From contig JAFXQV010000031.1 of assembly GCA_017526785.1 (NCBI GenBank), positions 124,899 to 188,898 on the forward strand: a stretch of DNA of 64,000 nt, written 5' to 3'. This stretch comes from Oscillibacter sp. GTDB lineage: Bacteria; Bacillota; Clostridia; Oscillospirales; Oscillospiraceae. This document shows positions 19,484 to 28,484 of the stretch, one piece after another; positions within the stretch are counted from its first letter, which is position 1, and each line of letters starts with the position of its first letter. A program made the translations under genes and the position numbers. The notes beneath the pieces were generated by a model, which made no database searches, was not told the origin of the DNA, and saw nothing but the letters and a program-made list of their open reading frames with translations.

Positions 19484-20482
19484 ATGGCTGAAGTATTGTC
19501 ACAAAGTCAGATTGACGCGCTTCTGCAAGCCGCGTTTAATCCGGAACCCGATAAACAGGAACCCAAGGAACGATATCAGAAGTACGACTTTCGCAGTCCG
19601 AGAAAGTACACCAAGGAGCGCCTGAAAATGCTGAACGGCGTCTTTGATAACTACGTCAAGGTACTGACGACCCGGATTAACGCGCTTGTCCACGCCACTT
19701 GTGAAGTTTCTGTTGACACCGTGGACGAACAGAGGTATTATGAGTTCTCGAACGCGCTCTTGGAGGGTTCGGTCGTGTCGCTGGCCTACCTGCGCCTCGA
19801 CGGACAGCGCGAGGATACCCCGGTCATCATCTGCGCCACGCCCAGTATCATGATTAGCATGTTTGACCGCCTCTGCGGCGGTACCGGGAACGTGGACGAC
19901 CTCCCCTCCGACTACGCCTACACCAACGTCGACCTGAGCCTGTACGCGCACCTTATCTCTGAGTTTATCTCCCTTTTGAGCGGAAGCTGGGAAAATTACC
20001 TGCACCTGAATTTCGAGTTCGGGCGCGTGGAGACCAACCCGACCCTTGTGCAGTTAATCGGGCTGGAAGAGACCGTCGTCGTGGTCAGTATCGACGTGAA
20101 CTTTGCCAACGCCTCCGGGCGCTTCGACATCTGTCTGGCCGACGAGGTACTCAACCGAATCTTCGAGGGTATCGCAAAGCAAAACCGCGCCATGCGCAGA
20201 CAGTTAGAGGACCATTCCGAGGAGATTTACAGTCACTTGGAGGACACCGACCTTGTCATCACCGCCGAGCTTGGGCGTACCTGGCTTCGGCTTCGGGATA
20301 TATACACGCTCAACGTGGGGGATGTCATTGACATGAACATCAAGGCGGACTCGGCCGTGTCGCTCTGGATTGGGGAGCGGCAGTGGTTCTCCGGCCTGAT
20401 GGGCGTTGATGAAAAGCATGTGGCAGTAAAAATCAGAGACGTACATCACATAGAGGGAGGGAGCGAGCAGGAAGATGAGTAA
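19484..20482 (+). CDS. fliM: Flagellar motor switch protein FliM
   Basis: C-ring protein that binds CheY-P and passes the signal to FliG. It has 332 residues from ATG 19484 (GAGG upstream; GTG 19478 overlaps it). The N-terminal AEVLSQSQIDALLQAAF is the standard CheY-P docking peptide. A CheC-like middle domain follows, and the C-terminal SpoA/FliN-like domain is near 250-325 (TAELGRTWLRLRDIYTLNVGDVI). It overlaps fliY by eight bases, so the two are probably translationally coupled. Confidence 0.96.
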   Translation: MAEVLSQSQIDALLQAAFNPEPDKQEPKERYQKYDFRSPRKYTKERLKMLNGVFDNYVKVLTTRINALVHATCEVSVDTVDEQRYYEFSNALLEGSVVSLAYLRLDGQREDTPVIICATPSIMISMFDRLCGGTGNVDDLPSDYAYTNVDLSLYAHLISEFISLLSGSWENYLHLNFEFGRVETNPTLVQLIGLEETVVVVSIDVNFANASGRFDICLADEVLNRIFEGIAKQNRAMRRQLEDHSEEIYSHLEDTDLVITAELGRTWLRLRDIYTLNVGDVIDMNIKADSAVSLWIGERQWFSGLMGVDEKHVAVKIRDVHHIEGGSEQEDE

Positions 20483-21893
20483 TCTGTTTTCACCGATGGA
20501 GATTGACGCCATTGGCGAGATTATGAACATCAGCCTTGGCTCATCGGCTACGGCGGTTTCCAACCTGCTGGACCACAGAGTCGATATCACGACGCCGCGT
20601 GTTTCGATTGTGAACGCGGAGGAGTTTTCGCTGGGCGACCTTGACCCCGCAATCGGCGTGGAAATCAAATACGTTGCGGGTCTGACGGGCAGTAACATCA
20701 TGCTTTTGAAAATGCACGATGTAAAAATCATCGTGGATATTCTCATGGGCATGGAGACGCCGGAAGAGGAATTCGAGCTCAACGAGCTGACGCTCAGCGC
20801 GGTCTGCGAAGTCATGAACCAGATGATGGGAGCCTCGTCCACGGCGCTGTCGGACTTCCTCGGGCGCGTGGTCAACATCTCCACGCCGGAGACGTTCGAC
20901 GGCTCCAACGTCGACGACCTGCGGGGACAGTGGCTCCCGGTCAGCCATGGGCCGATTGTGGTTGTGCAGTTCGCGTTGAGCATTGAGGACGCCGTGCAGA
21001 GCGAGTTTATCAACGTCATGTCCGTGGAACTGGCCAAGGAGATGATTTCCGGCTTCGGCCTCGGCGACGGGGAGGACGCGTCCGCCGCGCTGGACAACGC
21101 CGCCCAGCCGGAGGGCAGCCGGAATCTCAATCAGGCGCAAATCGAGGCCATGATGGCACAGCAAAGCACCCCGGCACCGTCCGGCGGCGGCATGATGAGC
21201 CAAGAGGAAATCGAGCGCATGATGTCCGGCATGGCGGCACCTACCCCGCCCCCGGCACCGTCGGGAGGTGGCGGCATGATGAGCCAAGAGGAAATCGAGC
21301 GCATGATGTCCGGCATGGCGGCACCCACCCCGCCCCCGGCACCGTCGGGAGGCGGCGGCATGATGAGCCAAGAGGAAATCGAGCGCATGATGTCCGGCGT
21401 GTCCGCGCCGCAAGCCGCGCCCACACCCGCGCCCGCGCAGCAGCCCGCCGCGCAATATCCGCCGTTTTACGGCTGGCCGACCGGCTCCGACGGAAAGCCC
21501 ATGCCGTACCCGCCCTATTACGCGTGGCCGTCCGCCCCGATGGGCGAGACCCGCAAGCCCGACCAGAAAGTCATTCAGACGACCCCGGTCTCCATGCCCA
21601 GACTGCAGGACGGCACCGAGCTGACCGAAGAGCAGGCGCACAACCTTGACCTGATTATGAGTGTGCCGCTGGAAATCTCCGTGGAAATCGGGCGCACGCG
21701 CAAGAAGGTGCAGGAAATCGTGTCGCTCTCCAAGGGTTCTCTGGTGGTGCTGGACAAACTCGCCGGAGACCAAGTGGACATTTACGTAAACGGCAAGTGT
21801 ATCGCGCAAGGCGATGTCGTGGTCATTGACGACAATTTCGGAATCCGGATTACGGAAATCCTCCGCCGCCCGGGTCTGGAAGACCTGCTGTAA
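20475..21893 (+). CDS. fliY: Flagellar switch phosphatase FliY with CheY-docking repeats
   Basis: Fusion of a CheC-type CheY-P phosphatase and a FliN-type C-ring domain. It has 472 residues. The phosphatase domain (about 1-195) keeps both ExxN sites, E15-N18 (GEIMN) and E112-N115 (CEVMN). The FliN domain is about 385-472 (VPLEISVEIGRTRKKVQEIV). Between them is a Pro/Gly/Met-rich linker with four copies of a FliM-like docking motif at about 218-228, 241-251, 269-279 and 297-307; the last three are in near-identical 28-residue repeats. Bacillus FliY has one such motif at its N-terminus; here the N-terminus starts directly with the phosphatase domain. Confidence 0.95.
   Translation: MSNLFSPMEIDAIGEIMNISLGSSATAVSNLLDHRVDITTPRVSIVNAEEFSLGDLDPAIGVEIKYVAGLTGSNIMLLKMHDVKIIVDILMGMETPEEEFELNELTLSAVCEVMNQMMGASSTALSDFLGRVVNISTPETFDGSNVDDLRGQWLPVSHGPIVVVQFALSIEDAVQSEFINVMSVELAKEMISGFGLGDGEDASAALDNAAQPEGSRNLNQAQIEAMMAQQSTPAPSGGGMMSQEEIERMMSGMAAPTPPPAPSGGGGMMSQEEIERMMSGMAAPTPPPAPSGGGGMMSQEEIERMMSGVSAPQAAPTPAPAQQPAAQYPPFYGWPTGSDGKPMPYPPYYAWPSAPMGETRKPDQKVIQTTPVSMPRLQDGTELTEEQAHNLDLIMSVPLEISVEIGRTRKKVQEIVSLSKGSLVVLDKLAGDQVDIYVNGKCIAQGDVVVIDDNFGIRITEILRRPGLEDLL
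21182..21400 (+). repeat. 84-base tandem repeats in the fliY linker
   Basis: Two full near-identical 84-base units begin at 21191 and 21275, and a third unit begins at 21359 and diverges after about 21400. Each encodes MMSQEEIERMM plus a GMAAPTPPPAPSGG-type linker. Near-identity at DNA level implies recent expansion or active homogenisation and possible copy-number variation between strains. Confidence 0.95.
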
Positions 21894-21970
21894 ATTTCCC
21901 GCCCCGGCTTCTCCGGACGCGGTTGCATATAACGCACATTTTGTATTGTTTTGGAAAGGAAGATGGACAA

Positions 21971-22336
21971 ATGGCAAAAATCTTAATGGCTGACGACGCG
22001 GCCTTTATGAGAAAAGTCATTAAGGACACCCTCAGCAAGAACGGGTTCACCGACTTGCACGAAGCGGTCGACGGCGCGGACGCCGTGGCCAAGTATGACG
22101 AAATACAGCCCGACCTCGTCATTCTTGATATCACCATGCCGAACATGGACGGACTCGAGGCGCTCAAGGCAATCAAGGGCAAGAACCCCGCCGCCAACGT
22201 CATTATGTGTTCCGCCATGGGGCAGGAGGCGATGGTCATGGACGCGATTAAGTCCGGCGCCAAGGACTTTATCGTCAAGCCCTTCAAGCCCGACCGGATT
22301 ATGAAGACCGTAACGGCGATTCTGGGCGCGCCCTGA
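21971..22336 (+). CDS. cheY: Chemotaxis response regulator CheY
   Basis: Single-domain receiver that carries the chemotaxis signal to the switch. It has 121 residues from ATG 21971 (GGAAAGGAAG upstream). All receiver landmarks are present: ADDAAFMRK with the acidic pair near residues 8-9, the phospho-acceptor D in LVILDITMPNMDG (about 53), the Ser/Ala switch in MCSAMGQ, and the Lys in FIVKPFKPDRI. It lies immediately after fliY, the phosphatase and probable docking site for it. Confidence 0.96.
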   Translation: MAKILMADDAAFMRKVIKDTLSKNGFTDLHEAVDGADAVAKYDEIQPDLVILDITMPNMDGLEALKAIKGKNPAANVIMCSAMGQEAMVMDAIKSGAKDFIVKPFKPDRIMKTVTAILGAP

Positions 22337-22339
22337 CGC

Positions 22340-22705
22340 ATGGCCGGCACTCTCTGGCACGCCCTCGGAATGCTCTTTACCACGATTCTGATACTGGCGC
22401 TGGCGTACCTGACAAGCCGCTGGATTGCCACGCACGGCGCACCGGGCGGAACTTCGTGGACGGGCGGCGGCGAAAATTTCCGCGTGCTGACCCGAATCGG
22501 CGTGGGGCGTGACGCGTCCCTGCTGGTTCTCTACGCGCGCGGGCGGTGCCTGTTGCTGGGCGTGACCGAACACAACATAACCCTGTTGAAAGAGTGGGAG
22601 GGCGAGGACGCGGAGGCGTGGCTTTCGGACGCGCCGACCGACGCCGGATTCTTGGGCGTCCTGCGCGAAACCCTCAACCGTCCCCGGAGGAATGACCATG
22701 GCTGA
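22340..22705 (+). CDS. fliO: Flagellar biosynthetic protein FliO/FliZ
   Basis: Small membrane chaperone that helps assemble FliP in the export gate. It has 121 residues: one N-terminal helix (ALGMLFTTILILALAYLTSRWI), then a conserved small domain NFRVLTRIGVGRDASLLVLYARGRCLLLGVTEHNITLLKEW (about 50-90) typical of FliO. It begins three bases after cheY and overlaps fliP by eight bases. Confidence 0.85.
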   Translation: MAGTLWHALGMLFTTILILALAYLTSRWIATHGAPGGTSWTGGGENFRVLTRIGVGRDASLLVLYARGRCLLLGVTEHNITLLKEWEGEDAEAWLSDAPTDAGFLGVLRETLNRPRRNDHG

Positions 22706-23381
22706 CGGCATTATCAATATCAACGGCGACAGCGTCCAGACGCTGGAGATAATTTATCTCATGGCGCTGTTCACGCTCCTGCCCTCGGCGGTCATCCTCA
22801 TGACTTCGTTCACGCGGTACGTGATTTCGCTTTCGTTCCTGCGCAACGCGATGGGTACACAGCAGGTGCCGCCGAATATGGTGCTTGTGGGGCTGTCGCT
22901 GTTCCTGACGCTCTTCACCATGGGGCCGGTCGTGCGGGAAATCAGCGCGACGGCCTATCAGCCCTATGTCGCCGGGGAAATCGACCAGTCCGCGTTTTTC
23001 GACCGCGCCCAACTGCCCCTGAAAAATTTCATGGTGCAGAACTCCGAAATTTCCACAATCCGGATGTTCTGCGACATGGACCCCGCTATTGAAATGCCGG
23101 ATTCCCTCGAAACGGCGCGGGTTCTGCCGTTGCGCGTCATTGTCCCGGCCTTCGCCACGAGCGAACTCCGCCGCGCCTTTGAAATCGGGCTGTACCTCTA
23201 CATCCCCTTCCTGCTCATTGACATTATCGTGTCAACGGTGCTGATGTCCATGGGCATGATTATGCTGCCGCCGTCGATGATTTCCACGCCGTTCAAGCTG
23301 TTGCTGTTCGTGTCGCTCAACGGCTGGGAACTGGTTTTCACGTCTCTGGTGCGCGGCTTCCAGTACACGCCGCTGACATGA
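22698..23381 (+). CDS. fliP: Flagellar export gate protein FliP
   Basis: Core protein of the FliP5-FliQ4-FliR1 export gate. It has 227 residues from ATG 22698, seven or so bases after GGAGG; ATG 22692 is too close to it. Family segments are LMALFTLLPSAVILMTSFTRYVI, FLRNAMGTQQVPPNMVLVGL and LLIDIIVSTVLMSMGMIMLPP. It lacks the cleavable N-terminal signal seen in some FliP proteins. Order fliO-P-Q-R is standard. Confidence 0.95.
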   Translation: MADGIININGDSVQTLEIIYLMALFTLLPSAVILMTSFTRYVISLSFLRNAMGTQQVPPNMVLVGLSLFLTLFTMGPVVREISATAYQPYVAGEIDQSAFFDRAQLPLKNFMVQNSEISTIRMFCDMDPAIEMPDSLETARVLPLRVIVPAFATSELRRAFEIGLYLYIPFLLIDIIVSTVLMSMGMIMLPPSMISTPFKLLLFVSLNGWELVFTSLVRGFQYTPLT

Positions 23382-23397
23382 AACGAGGTGAAACGCG

Positions 23398-23655
23398 ATG
23401 AATAGCGCGGATGTCGCCGTGATTTTCGGCGACGGGCTGGGCGTGGCGATTCGTCTGGGCGGCCCCATTCTGCTGATGTGCATGCTCGTGGGCGTCGTGG
23501 TGGCGATTCTGCAGGCCGTGACGCAGATTCACGAACAGTCCATAGCGTTCCTGTTGAAGCTGATAGTCGTGATACTGTTCCTGATTCTGGGCGGGAACTG
23601 GATGCTTCGGATTCTACAGGAGTACACGTACAAGCTCTTTGACCTCATGGTTTAG
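23398..23655 (+). CDS. fliQ: Flagellar export gate protein FliQ
   Basis: Two-helix gate subunit. It has 85 residues, the usual length, with helices around GGPILLMCMLVGVVVAILQAVTQIHEQ (about 21-47) and LLKLIVVILFLILGGNWML. The TQIHEQSIAFLLK loop is highly typical. The ATG follows GAGGTGAAACGCG. Confidence 0.95.
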   Translation: MNSADVAVIFGDGLGVAIRLGGPILLMCMLVGVVVAILQAVTQIHEQSIAFLLKLIVVILFLILGGNWMLRILQEYTYKLFDLMV

Positions 23656-23713
23656 AGTAATCCGGGTTTTGTCATAATCATTGCGTTCTAAAGATGATTA
23701 TGTGAGTTGAAAT

Positions 23714-24487
23714 ATGTTCAATTGGAGCGCGTTCACGCTTTTTCTCTACATTTTTATGAGAATGTCGGGCTTTGTGCTGTTCAGCCCGTTCTTCGGGCGC
23801 AACGGGGTTCCGGCGTTCTTCCAAAGCGGCCTCGTGCTGTGCTTCTCTATCGCGGCCTACGCCGCCTGTGAACAGGTCGCGGCGGTTCCCGGAACGCTCA
23901 TTGAACTGGCCGTACGGCTGTTTCTGGAACTCGGCATTGGCTTCTTTATTAACATGCTGATACGCTTCCTGCTCTACGTCCCCGAACAGGCCGGGGAAAT
24001 CATCGACACCCAAATGGGCATGAGTATGGCGCGGTCGTACGACCCAAGCGCCCAATCTTCCATGACGAGTACGGCGAACCTGCTCAACCTCATGACGCAA
24101 CTGCTGTTTTTCCTCTCCAACGGCCATGTGACGCTGATTCGGCTTGTGCTGTCGTCGGGGGACGTGGTGCCGTTCGGGGGCGCGGCGTTCGGGAATATGG
24201 CCGCCAATCACATGGTTGCGTTCTTCTCGGACTGCGTGCTGTTGTCCTTCAAGCTAAGCCTCCCGATTCTGGGGGCGGAGCTTCTGGGTCAAATGGGCAT
24301 GGGAATTCTCATGAAAGCGATTCCACAAATTAACGTTTTCGCCATTAACATTGAACTGAAAGTGATTGTCGGAATGCTCATGCTTTCGGTGTTACTGGCT
24401 CCCATGAGTAACTTTCTTCTGGAAACGGAGTCGGTCATGCTGGGTTCGATACGGGACGTGCTGACGCTCTTTGTGACCGGAGAATAA
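23714..24487 (+). CDS. fliR: Flagellar export gate protein FliR
   Basis: Third subunit of the export gate. It has 257 residues with about six hydrophobic segments. Recognisable parts are MRMSGFVLFSPFFGRNGVPAF (about 16-36), LELGIGFFINMLIRFLLYVPEQAGEIIDTQMG, and NVFAINIELKVIVGMLMLSVLL. It lies between fliQ (58 bases) and flhB (51 bases). Confidence 0.94.
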   Translation: MFNWSAFTLFLYIFMRMSGFVLFSPFFGRNGVPAFFQSGLVLCFSIAAYAACEQVAAVPGTLIELAVRLFLELGIGFFINMLIRFLLYVPEQAGEIIDTQMGMSMARSYDPSAQSSMTSTANLLNLMTQLLFFLSNGHVTLIRLVLSSGDVVPFGGAAFGNMAANHMVAFFSDCVLLSFKLSLPILGAELLGQMGMGILMKAIPQINVFAINIELKVIVGMLMLSVLLAPMSNFLLETESVMLGSIRDVLTLFVTGE

Positions 24488-24538
24488 CGGATTCACGGCG
24501 GCACGCCGTGAAACGCCCCGCAAGCGAGGTGGTGCGCG

Positions 24539-25591
24539 GTGGGCGACAACGATTCCAAAACCGAAAAGGCAACCCCAAAAAAGCGACGGGACGAACGAAA
24601 GAAAGGCCATGTCTTTCTGAGCAGGGACGCCGTTTCCGTGGCGTCGCTGTTCGGCAGTATCATCGTCATGCGAATCACGTTCGCGGGGGCGCTGTCGGCG
24701 GTGGGCGCGTTCATGGTCTACTGTATCCGGCTGATACAGGGCGGCGGAATGCCCGACCAGACCATGTTACTGCGCTGTGTGTCGCTGATAGGGGAAGTCG
24801 CGGGGCCGTTTCTGGCGGTGGCGGCACTGCTGTCGATTGCCGCCACGTTCGCACAGACCCGGCTACTGGTCAGTTTCGAGTTGATTAAACCCAAGTTCGA
24901 GAAAATCAACCCCTTAAAGGGCTTCCAAAATCTGTTCTCCATGCGGAGCGTGGTCGAAGCCCTCAAAAATCTGCTGAAAGTCGTTATTTTACTGTTCCTG
25001 ATTTATTCCAGCCTCCGCGACCTGATGGGGATTTCGGAGCGGTACCTGTACGCCGACCTCGGCGGGGCGTCTGAACATCTGTTCGGCGCGATATTCTCCA
25101 TGCTGGTCAAGGTGGCCATGGCGTTTCTGGCGCTGGCGGGTCTCGACTTCTTCTACCAGTGGTGGGACTACGAAAAGCAGATGAGAATGACCAAGCAGGA
25201 AATTAAAGAGGAGTACAAGCAGACCGAAGGAGACCCGCAAATCAAGGGCAAAATCAAGGAGTTACAGCGCCGCGCCGCACAACAGCGCATGATGCAACAG
25301 GTTCCGAAAGCCGATGTTATCGTCCGTAACCCGGAACACGTCGCGGTTGCGCTGCGCTACAAGCCCTATGTCGACGAAGCGCCGCTTGTGCTGGCGAAGG
25401 GTCTGGACGCGCTGGCGCTCCGCATTGTCGCGGTAGCCGAGGCGCACGACATTACCGTGGTTGAAAACGTGTCCTTAGCCCGGTCTCTGTACGCGAAAGC
25501 GGAACTTTACCACTCCATCCCGCCCGACCTCTACGAGGATGTCGCGGAAATCATGGTGTATCTCTACAAGCTCGGACGCGTGAAAGCGTAA
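24539..25591 (+). CDS. flhB: Flagellar export switch protein FlhB
   Basis: Substrate-specificity switch of the export gate. It has 350 residues: N-terminal KTEKATPKKRRDERKKGHVFLS, four membrane helices (about 30-205), and a cytoplasmic domain from about 210. The auto-cleavage motif, usually NPTH, is here NPEH (N264-P265-E266-H267) followed by VAVALRY. Asn, Pro and His, which matter most for cleavage, are kept, while Thr is replaced by Glu. The start is GTG 24539 after GAGGTGG. Confidence 0.95.
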   Translation: MGDNDSKTEKATPKKRRDERKKGHVFLSRDAVSVASLFGSIIVMRITFAGALSAVGAFMVYCIRLIQGGGMPDQTMLLRCVSLIGEVAGPFLAVAALLSIAATFAQTRLLVSFELIKPKFEKINPLKGFQNLFSMRSVVEALKNLLKVVILLFLIYSSLRDLMGISERYLYADLGGASEHLFGAIFSMLVKVAMAFLALAGLDFFYQWWDYEKQMRMTKQEIKEEYKQTEGDPQIKGKIKELQRRAAQQRMMQQVPKADVIVRNPEHVAVALRYKPYVDEAPLVLAKGLDALALRIVAVAEAHDITVVENVSLARSLYAKAELYHSIPPDLYEDVAEIMVYLYKLGRVKA

Positions 25592-25608
25592 CGGAAAGGT
25601 ATCAGCGC

Positions 25609-27711
25609 ATGAGACGACTTATCGAAAATAACGCGGTCACGCTGTTTGTGGTTGTGGTCGTCCTGTTCATGATTATTCCGATTCCGCCGCAGTTGCTGGA
25701 CATTCTGCTGGTGCTGAACCTGTCCCTGTCGGTCATTATTCTGGTCATCACGATGAACATCTCCGAGGCGCTGGAATTTTCGATTTTCCCGTCTCTGTTG
25801 CTCATCACGACCCTGTTCCGGCTGGGCATGAACGTGTCCTCAACGCGCCTGATTCTCTCGAACGGCGGCTACGCCGGGGAGGTTATCAACGCGTTCAGCC
25901 AGTTGATTACGGCCGGGAACGTGGTCATAGGCTTTATCATTTTCGTGATTATCGTCTTAGTACAGTTAATCGTCATCACGCGGGGCGCGGAACGCGTGGC
26001 CGAAGTCGCGGCGCGTTTCACGCTCGACGCCATGCCCGGAAAGCAAATGGCAATCGACGCCGACCTGAATACCGGAATCATCAACGAACAGGAGGCGCGG
26101 GAGCGCCGCGCCAAGGTTCAGCGTGAGTCCGACTTCTACGGCGCTATGGACGGTGCCACGAAGATTGTCAAGGGCGACTCGACCATGTCCATTATCCTGA
26201 CGGCCGTCAACCTCATTGGGGGCGTCGTCATCGGAATGCTCATGGGCGGGCAGGACTTCTCGACGGTGTTGCAGGTCTACTCCCGCGCCACGGTCGGCGA
26301 CGGCCTTGTGTCACAGCTTCCCGCGCTGATGATTTCCACCGCCACGGGCATGATTGTCACGCGTTCGGTCTCGGAAGGCAGTCTCGGCGAAGACATGCGT
26401 TCACAGTTTCTGGCACAGCCCACGGCGATTATCGTCGCGGGCGGCGCGATGATTTTTCTGGGCATTCTGCCGCATACGCCGCATGTGTCGCTCTTTATTG
26501 TGGGCATTGCCTTAGCCGTTGCGGGCTGGTTCCTGTTCCGCCGCGCCAGTGCGGCGGAGGCCGAAGCCGCCGCAGAGGCCGAAGCCGCCACCGAAGAGGG
26601 CGAAGAGGAAATCCCCACCGCCGCTGATTACTACAAGGATATCAGCAACGTTTATTCCTTATTGACCGTTGAACCGATTGAAATGGAAGTCGGCTACAGT
26701 CTGATTCCGCTGGTGGACGAGCGGAGCGGCGGCAAGCTGATTAACCGGATAGTCATTTTCCGGCGGCAGTACGCGCAGGAAATGGGCTTTGTCATTCCGA
26801 CGGTTCGCCTGCACGACGGCTCCATGCTTGGGACGAACCAGTACATCATCTACATCAAGGGAGAGGAAGTGGCGCGGGGCGAAATCCTCATGGACTACTA
26901 CCTCGCCCTCGAACCCGTGAACCCCGTCAAGGACATTGACGGTATCGAGACCGTCGAACCCGCGTACGGAATCCCGGCGCGCTGGATTCTCCCCGAAAAC
27001 AAGGAAATGGCCGAAATCTACGGCTACACAGTCATTGACCCGCTCTCGGTCATGGTGACGCACCTTTCGGAGACCATCCGCCAGCACGCCTACGAACTCC
27101 TCAGCCGGAGCGAGACGATACAGCTTGTGGAGAACCTGAAAAAGACCGCCCCCGAACTCGTGCAGGAAGTCTGCCCGGCGGTCGTGTCCTACGCCCTGCT
27201 GGAGAAGATTCTGCGGAACCTCCTCATGGAGGGCGTGCCAATCCGCGACCTCGGGACGATTCTGGAAACCGCCGTCGACGCGCTCGGCAACACCCGCGAC
27301 CCCGACACCATCACCGAAAGCGTACGCGGCGCGTTGAGCCGTACGATTACGCGCCAGTTCTGCGAGAACGGCCAGCTCCGCGCCATTACGCTGGACGGCG
27401 AAGTGGAACGCCGGATTGTGGCTTCTCTCACCCGCAACGAGCGCGGCATTTACCTTGCCATGGGGCCGGAACTCATTCAGCCGCTGATTTCGCAGTTAGC
27501 GGAGAACATCCGCAAGTTCCAAGAACTCGGGCAGAATCCCGTTCTGCTGACAAGTCAGGTTATCCGCGTATATTTAAGCCGCCTGTTGTCCCAGTATTTC
27601 CCGAATCTCTACGTACTCTCCTTTACGGAAATCGTCGGCACGGTGCAGATACAATCCATTGGCAACATTACCATGTCGGCGTCTGACGAGAAAAGGACGG
27701 TCGGAGCATGA
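25609..27711 (+). CDS. flhA: Flagellar export protein FlhA
   Basis: Large export-gate protein forming the nonameric cytoplasmic ring. It has 700 residues: about eight N-terminal membrane helices, a FHIPEP-type region (FSIFPSLLLITTLFRLGMNVSSTRLIL, about 61-87), a conserved charged loop (RFTLDAMPGKQMAIDADLN, about 135), an Ala/Glu-rich linker near 315-335, and a C-terminal chaperone-binding domain. It overlaps fliA by four bases (ATGA). flhF and flhG, which usually follow flhA in Firmicutes, are missing. Confidence 0.97.
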   Translation: MRRLIENNAVTLFVVVVVLFMIIPIPPQLLDILLVLNLSLSVIILVITMNISEALEFSIFPSLLLITTLFRLGMNVSSTRLILSNGGYAGEVINAFSQLITAGNVVIGFIIFVIIVLVQLIVITRGAERVAEVAARFTLDAMPGKQMAIDADLNTGIINEQEARERRAKVQRESDFYGAMDGATKIVKGDSTMSIILTAVNLIGGVVIGMLMGGQDFSTVLQVYSRATVGDGLVSQLPALMISTATGMIVTRSVSEGSLGEDMRSQFLAQPTAIIVAGGAMIFLGILPHTPHVSLFIVGIALAVAGWFLFRRASAAEAEAAAEAEAATEEGEEEIPTAADYYKDISNVYSLLTVEPIEMEVGYSLIPLVDERSGGKLINRIVIFRRQYAQEMGFVIPTVRLHDGSMLGTNQYIIYIKGEEVARGEILMDYYLALEPVNPVKDIDGIETVEPAYGIPARWILPENKEMAEIYGYTVIDPLSVMVTHLSETIRQHAYELLSRSETIQLVENLKKTAPELVQEVCPAVVSYALLEKILRNLLMEGVPIRDLGTILETAVDALGNTRDPDTITESVRGALSRTITRQFCENGQLRAITLDGEVERRIVASLTRNERGIYLAMGPELIQPLISQLAENIRKFQELGQNPVLLTSQVIRVYLSRLLSQYFPNLYVLSFTEIVGTVQIQSIGNITMSASDEKRTVGA

Positions 27712-28466
27712 AACACGATGACTACGAGAAAATGACGACGGAGGAACTCTTTCAGGAGTATCGGCGCAACCCGTCGGAGGAACTGAAATGGGAAATCGTC
27801 ATGCGCCACACCGGAACCATCCGCAATATCGCCTTGCAGATTCAGGGCGTCTACAGCAGTTTCGCACAGCTTGACGACATCATCAACGAAGGTCTGATTG
27901 TCCTTTCCCGCGCCGTCGACAAGTACGACCCCTCTATAGGCAAGTTTGAAACCTACGTTGCAAAGCGTATCCGGGGCATGATTATCGACCTCGCCCGCCA
28001 GCAGGACTGGGTTCCGCGCCCGATTCGGCGGCGCGCCCGCGAAATTGAGCAGGTCAACGCCGAACTCTACAGCAAGTTAGGCCGTTTCCCCACGGAACAC
28101 GAAATAGCCGAACATCTCCACATCTCCGACGAAGAGTATCAGGAAAGCATGGTCAACGCGTCGGTGTACAGCGTGGTCTCGCTGGAGGAGACGTTAGAGG
28201 GCTGCGACCAGTTGTCGAACCATGACCGCGCGTCCCCGGAATCCTCCCCGGACGAGGTGGTAGAGCGTCAAGAACTGCTCGAAACCCTCTCGAAAGCCAT
28301 TTCCACGCTCCGCGAGAACGAGCAGATTGTTTTGTCACTCTACTACCAGAAAAACATGAAGATGAAGGATATCGCGGCGGTGTTGGGCGTCAGCCACGCC
28401 CGCGCCTCCCAGATTCACACCCGCGCCTTGCAGAAACTAAAGGTGCTTCTCTCCGATTCCATCTGA
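27708..28466 (+). CDS. fliA: Flagellar sigma factor sigma-28
   Basis: Sigma factor (FliA/SigD/WhiG type) for late flagellar and motility genes. It has 252 residues. Region 2 spans about 30-95 (AQLDDIINEGLIVLSRAVDKYDP, FETYVAKRIRGMIIDLAR), region 3 lies near 100-150, and region 4 ends the protein (MKMKDIAAVLGVSHARASQIHTRALQKL). It overlaps flhA and precedes the rod genes. A target-like site lies at 36492-36517 in this window. Confidence 0.95.
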   Translation: MKHDDYEKMTTEELFQEYRRNPSEELKWEIVMRHTGTIRNIALQIQGVYSSFAQLDDIINEGLIVLSRAVDKYDPSIGKFETYVAKRIRGMIIDLARQQDWVPRPIRRRAREIEQVNAELYSKLGRFPTEHEIAEHLHISDEEYQESMVNASVYSVVSLEETLEGCDQLSNHDRASPESSPDEVVERQELLETLSKAISTLRENEQIVLSLYYQKNMKMKDIAAVLGVSHARASQIHTRALQKLKVLLSDSI

Positions 28467-28484
28467 CGCGGAAAGGTTGGTTTT

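Noticed and set aside
20541-21977. 478-residue minus-strand frame
   Set aside because: Antisense shadow of fliY, with His/Arg/Gly repeats mirroring the linker repeats.
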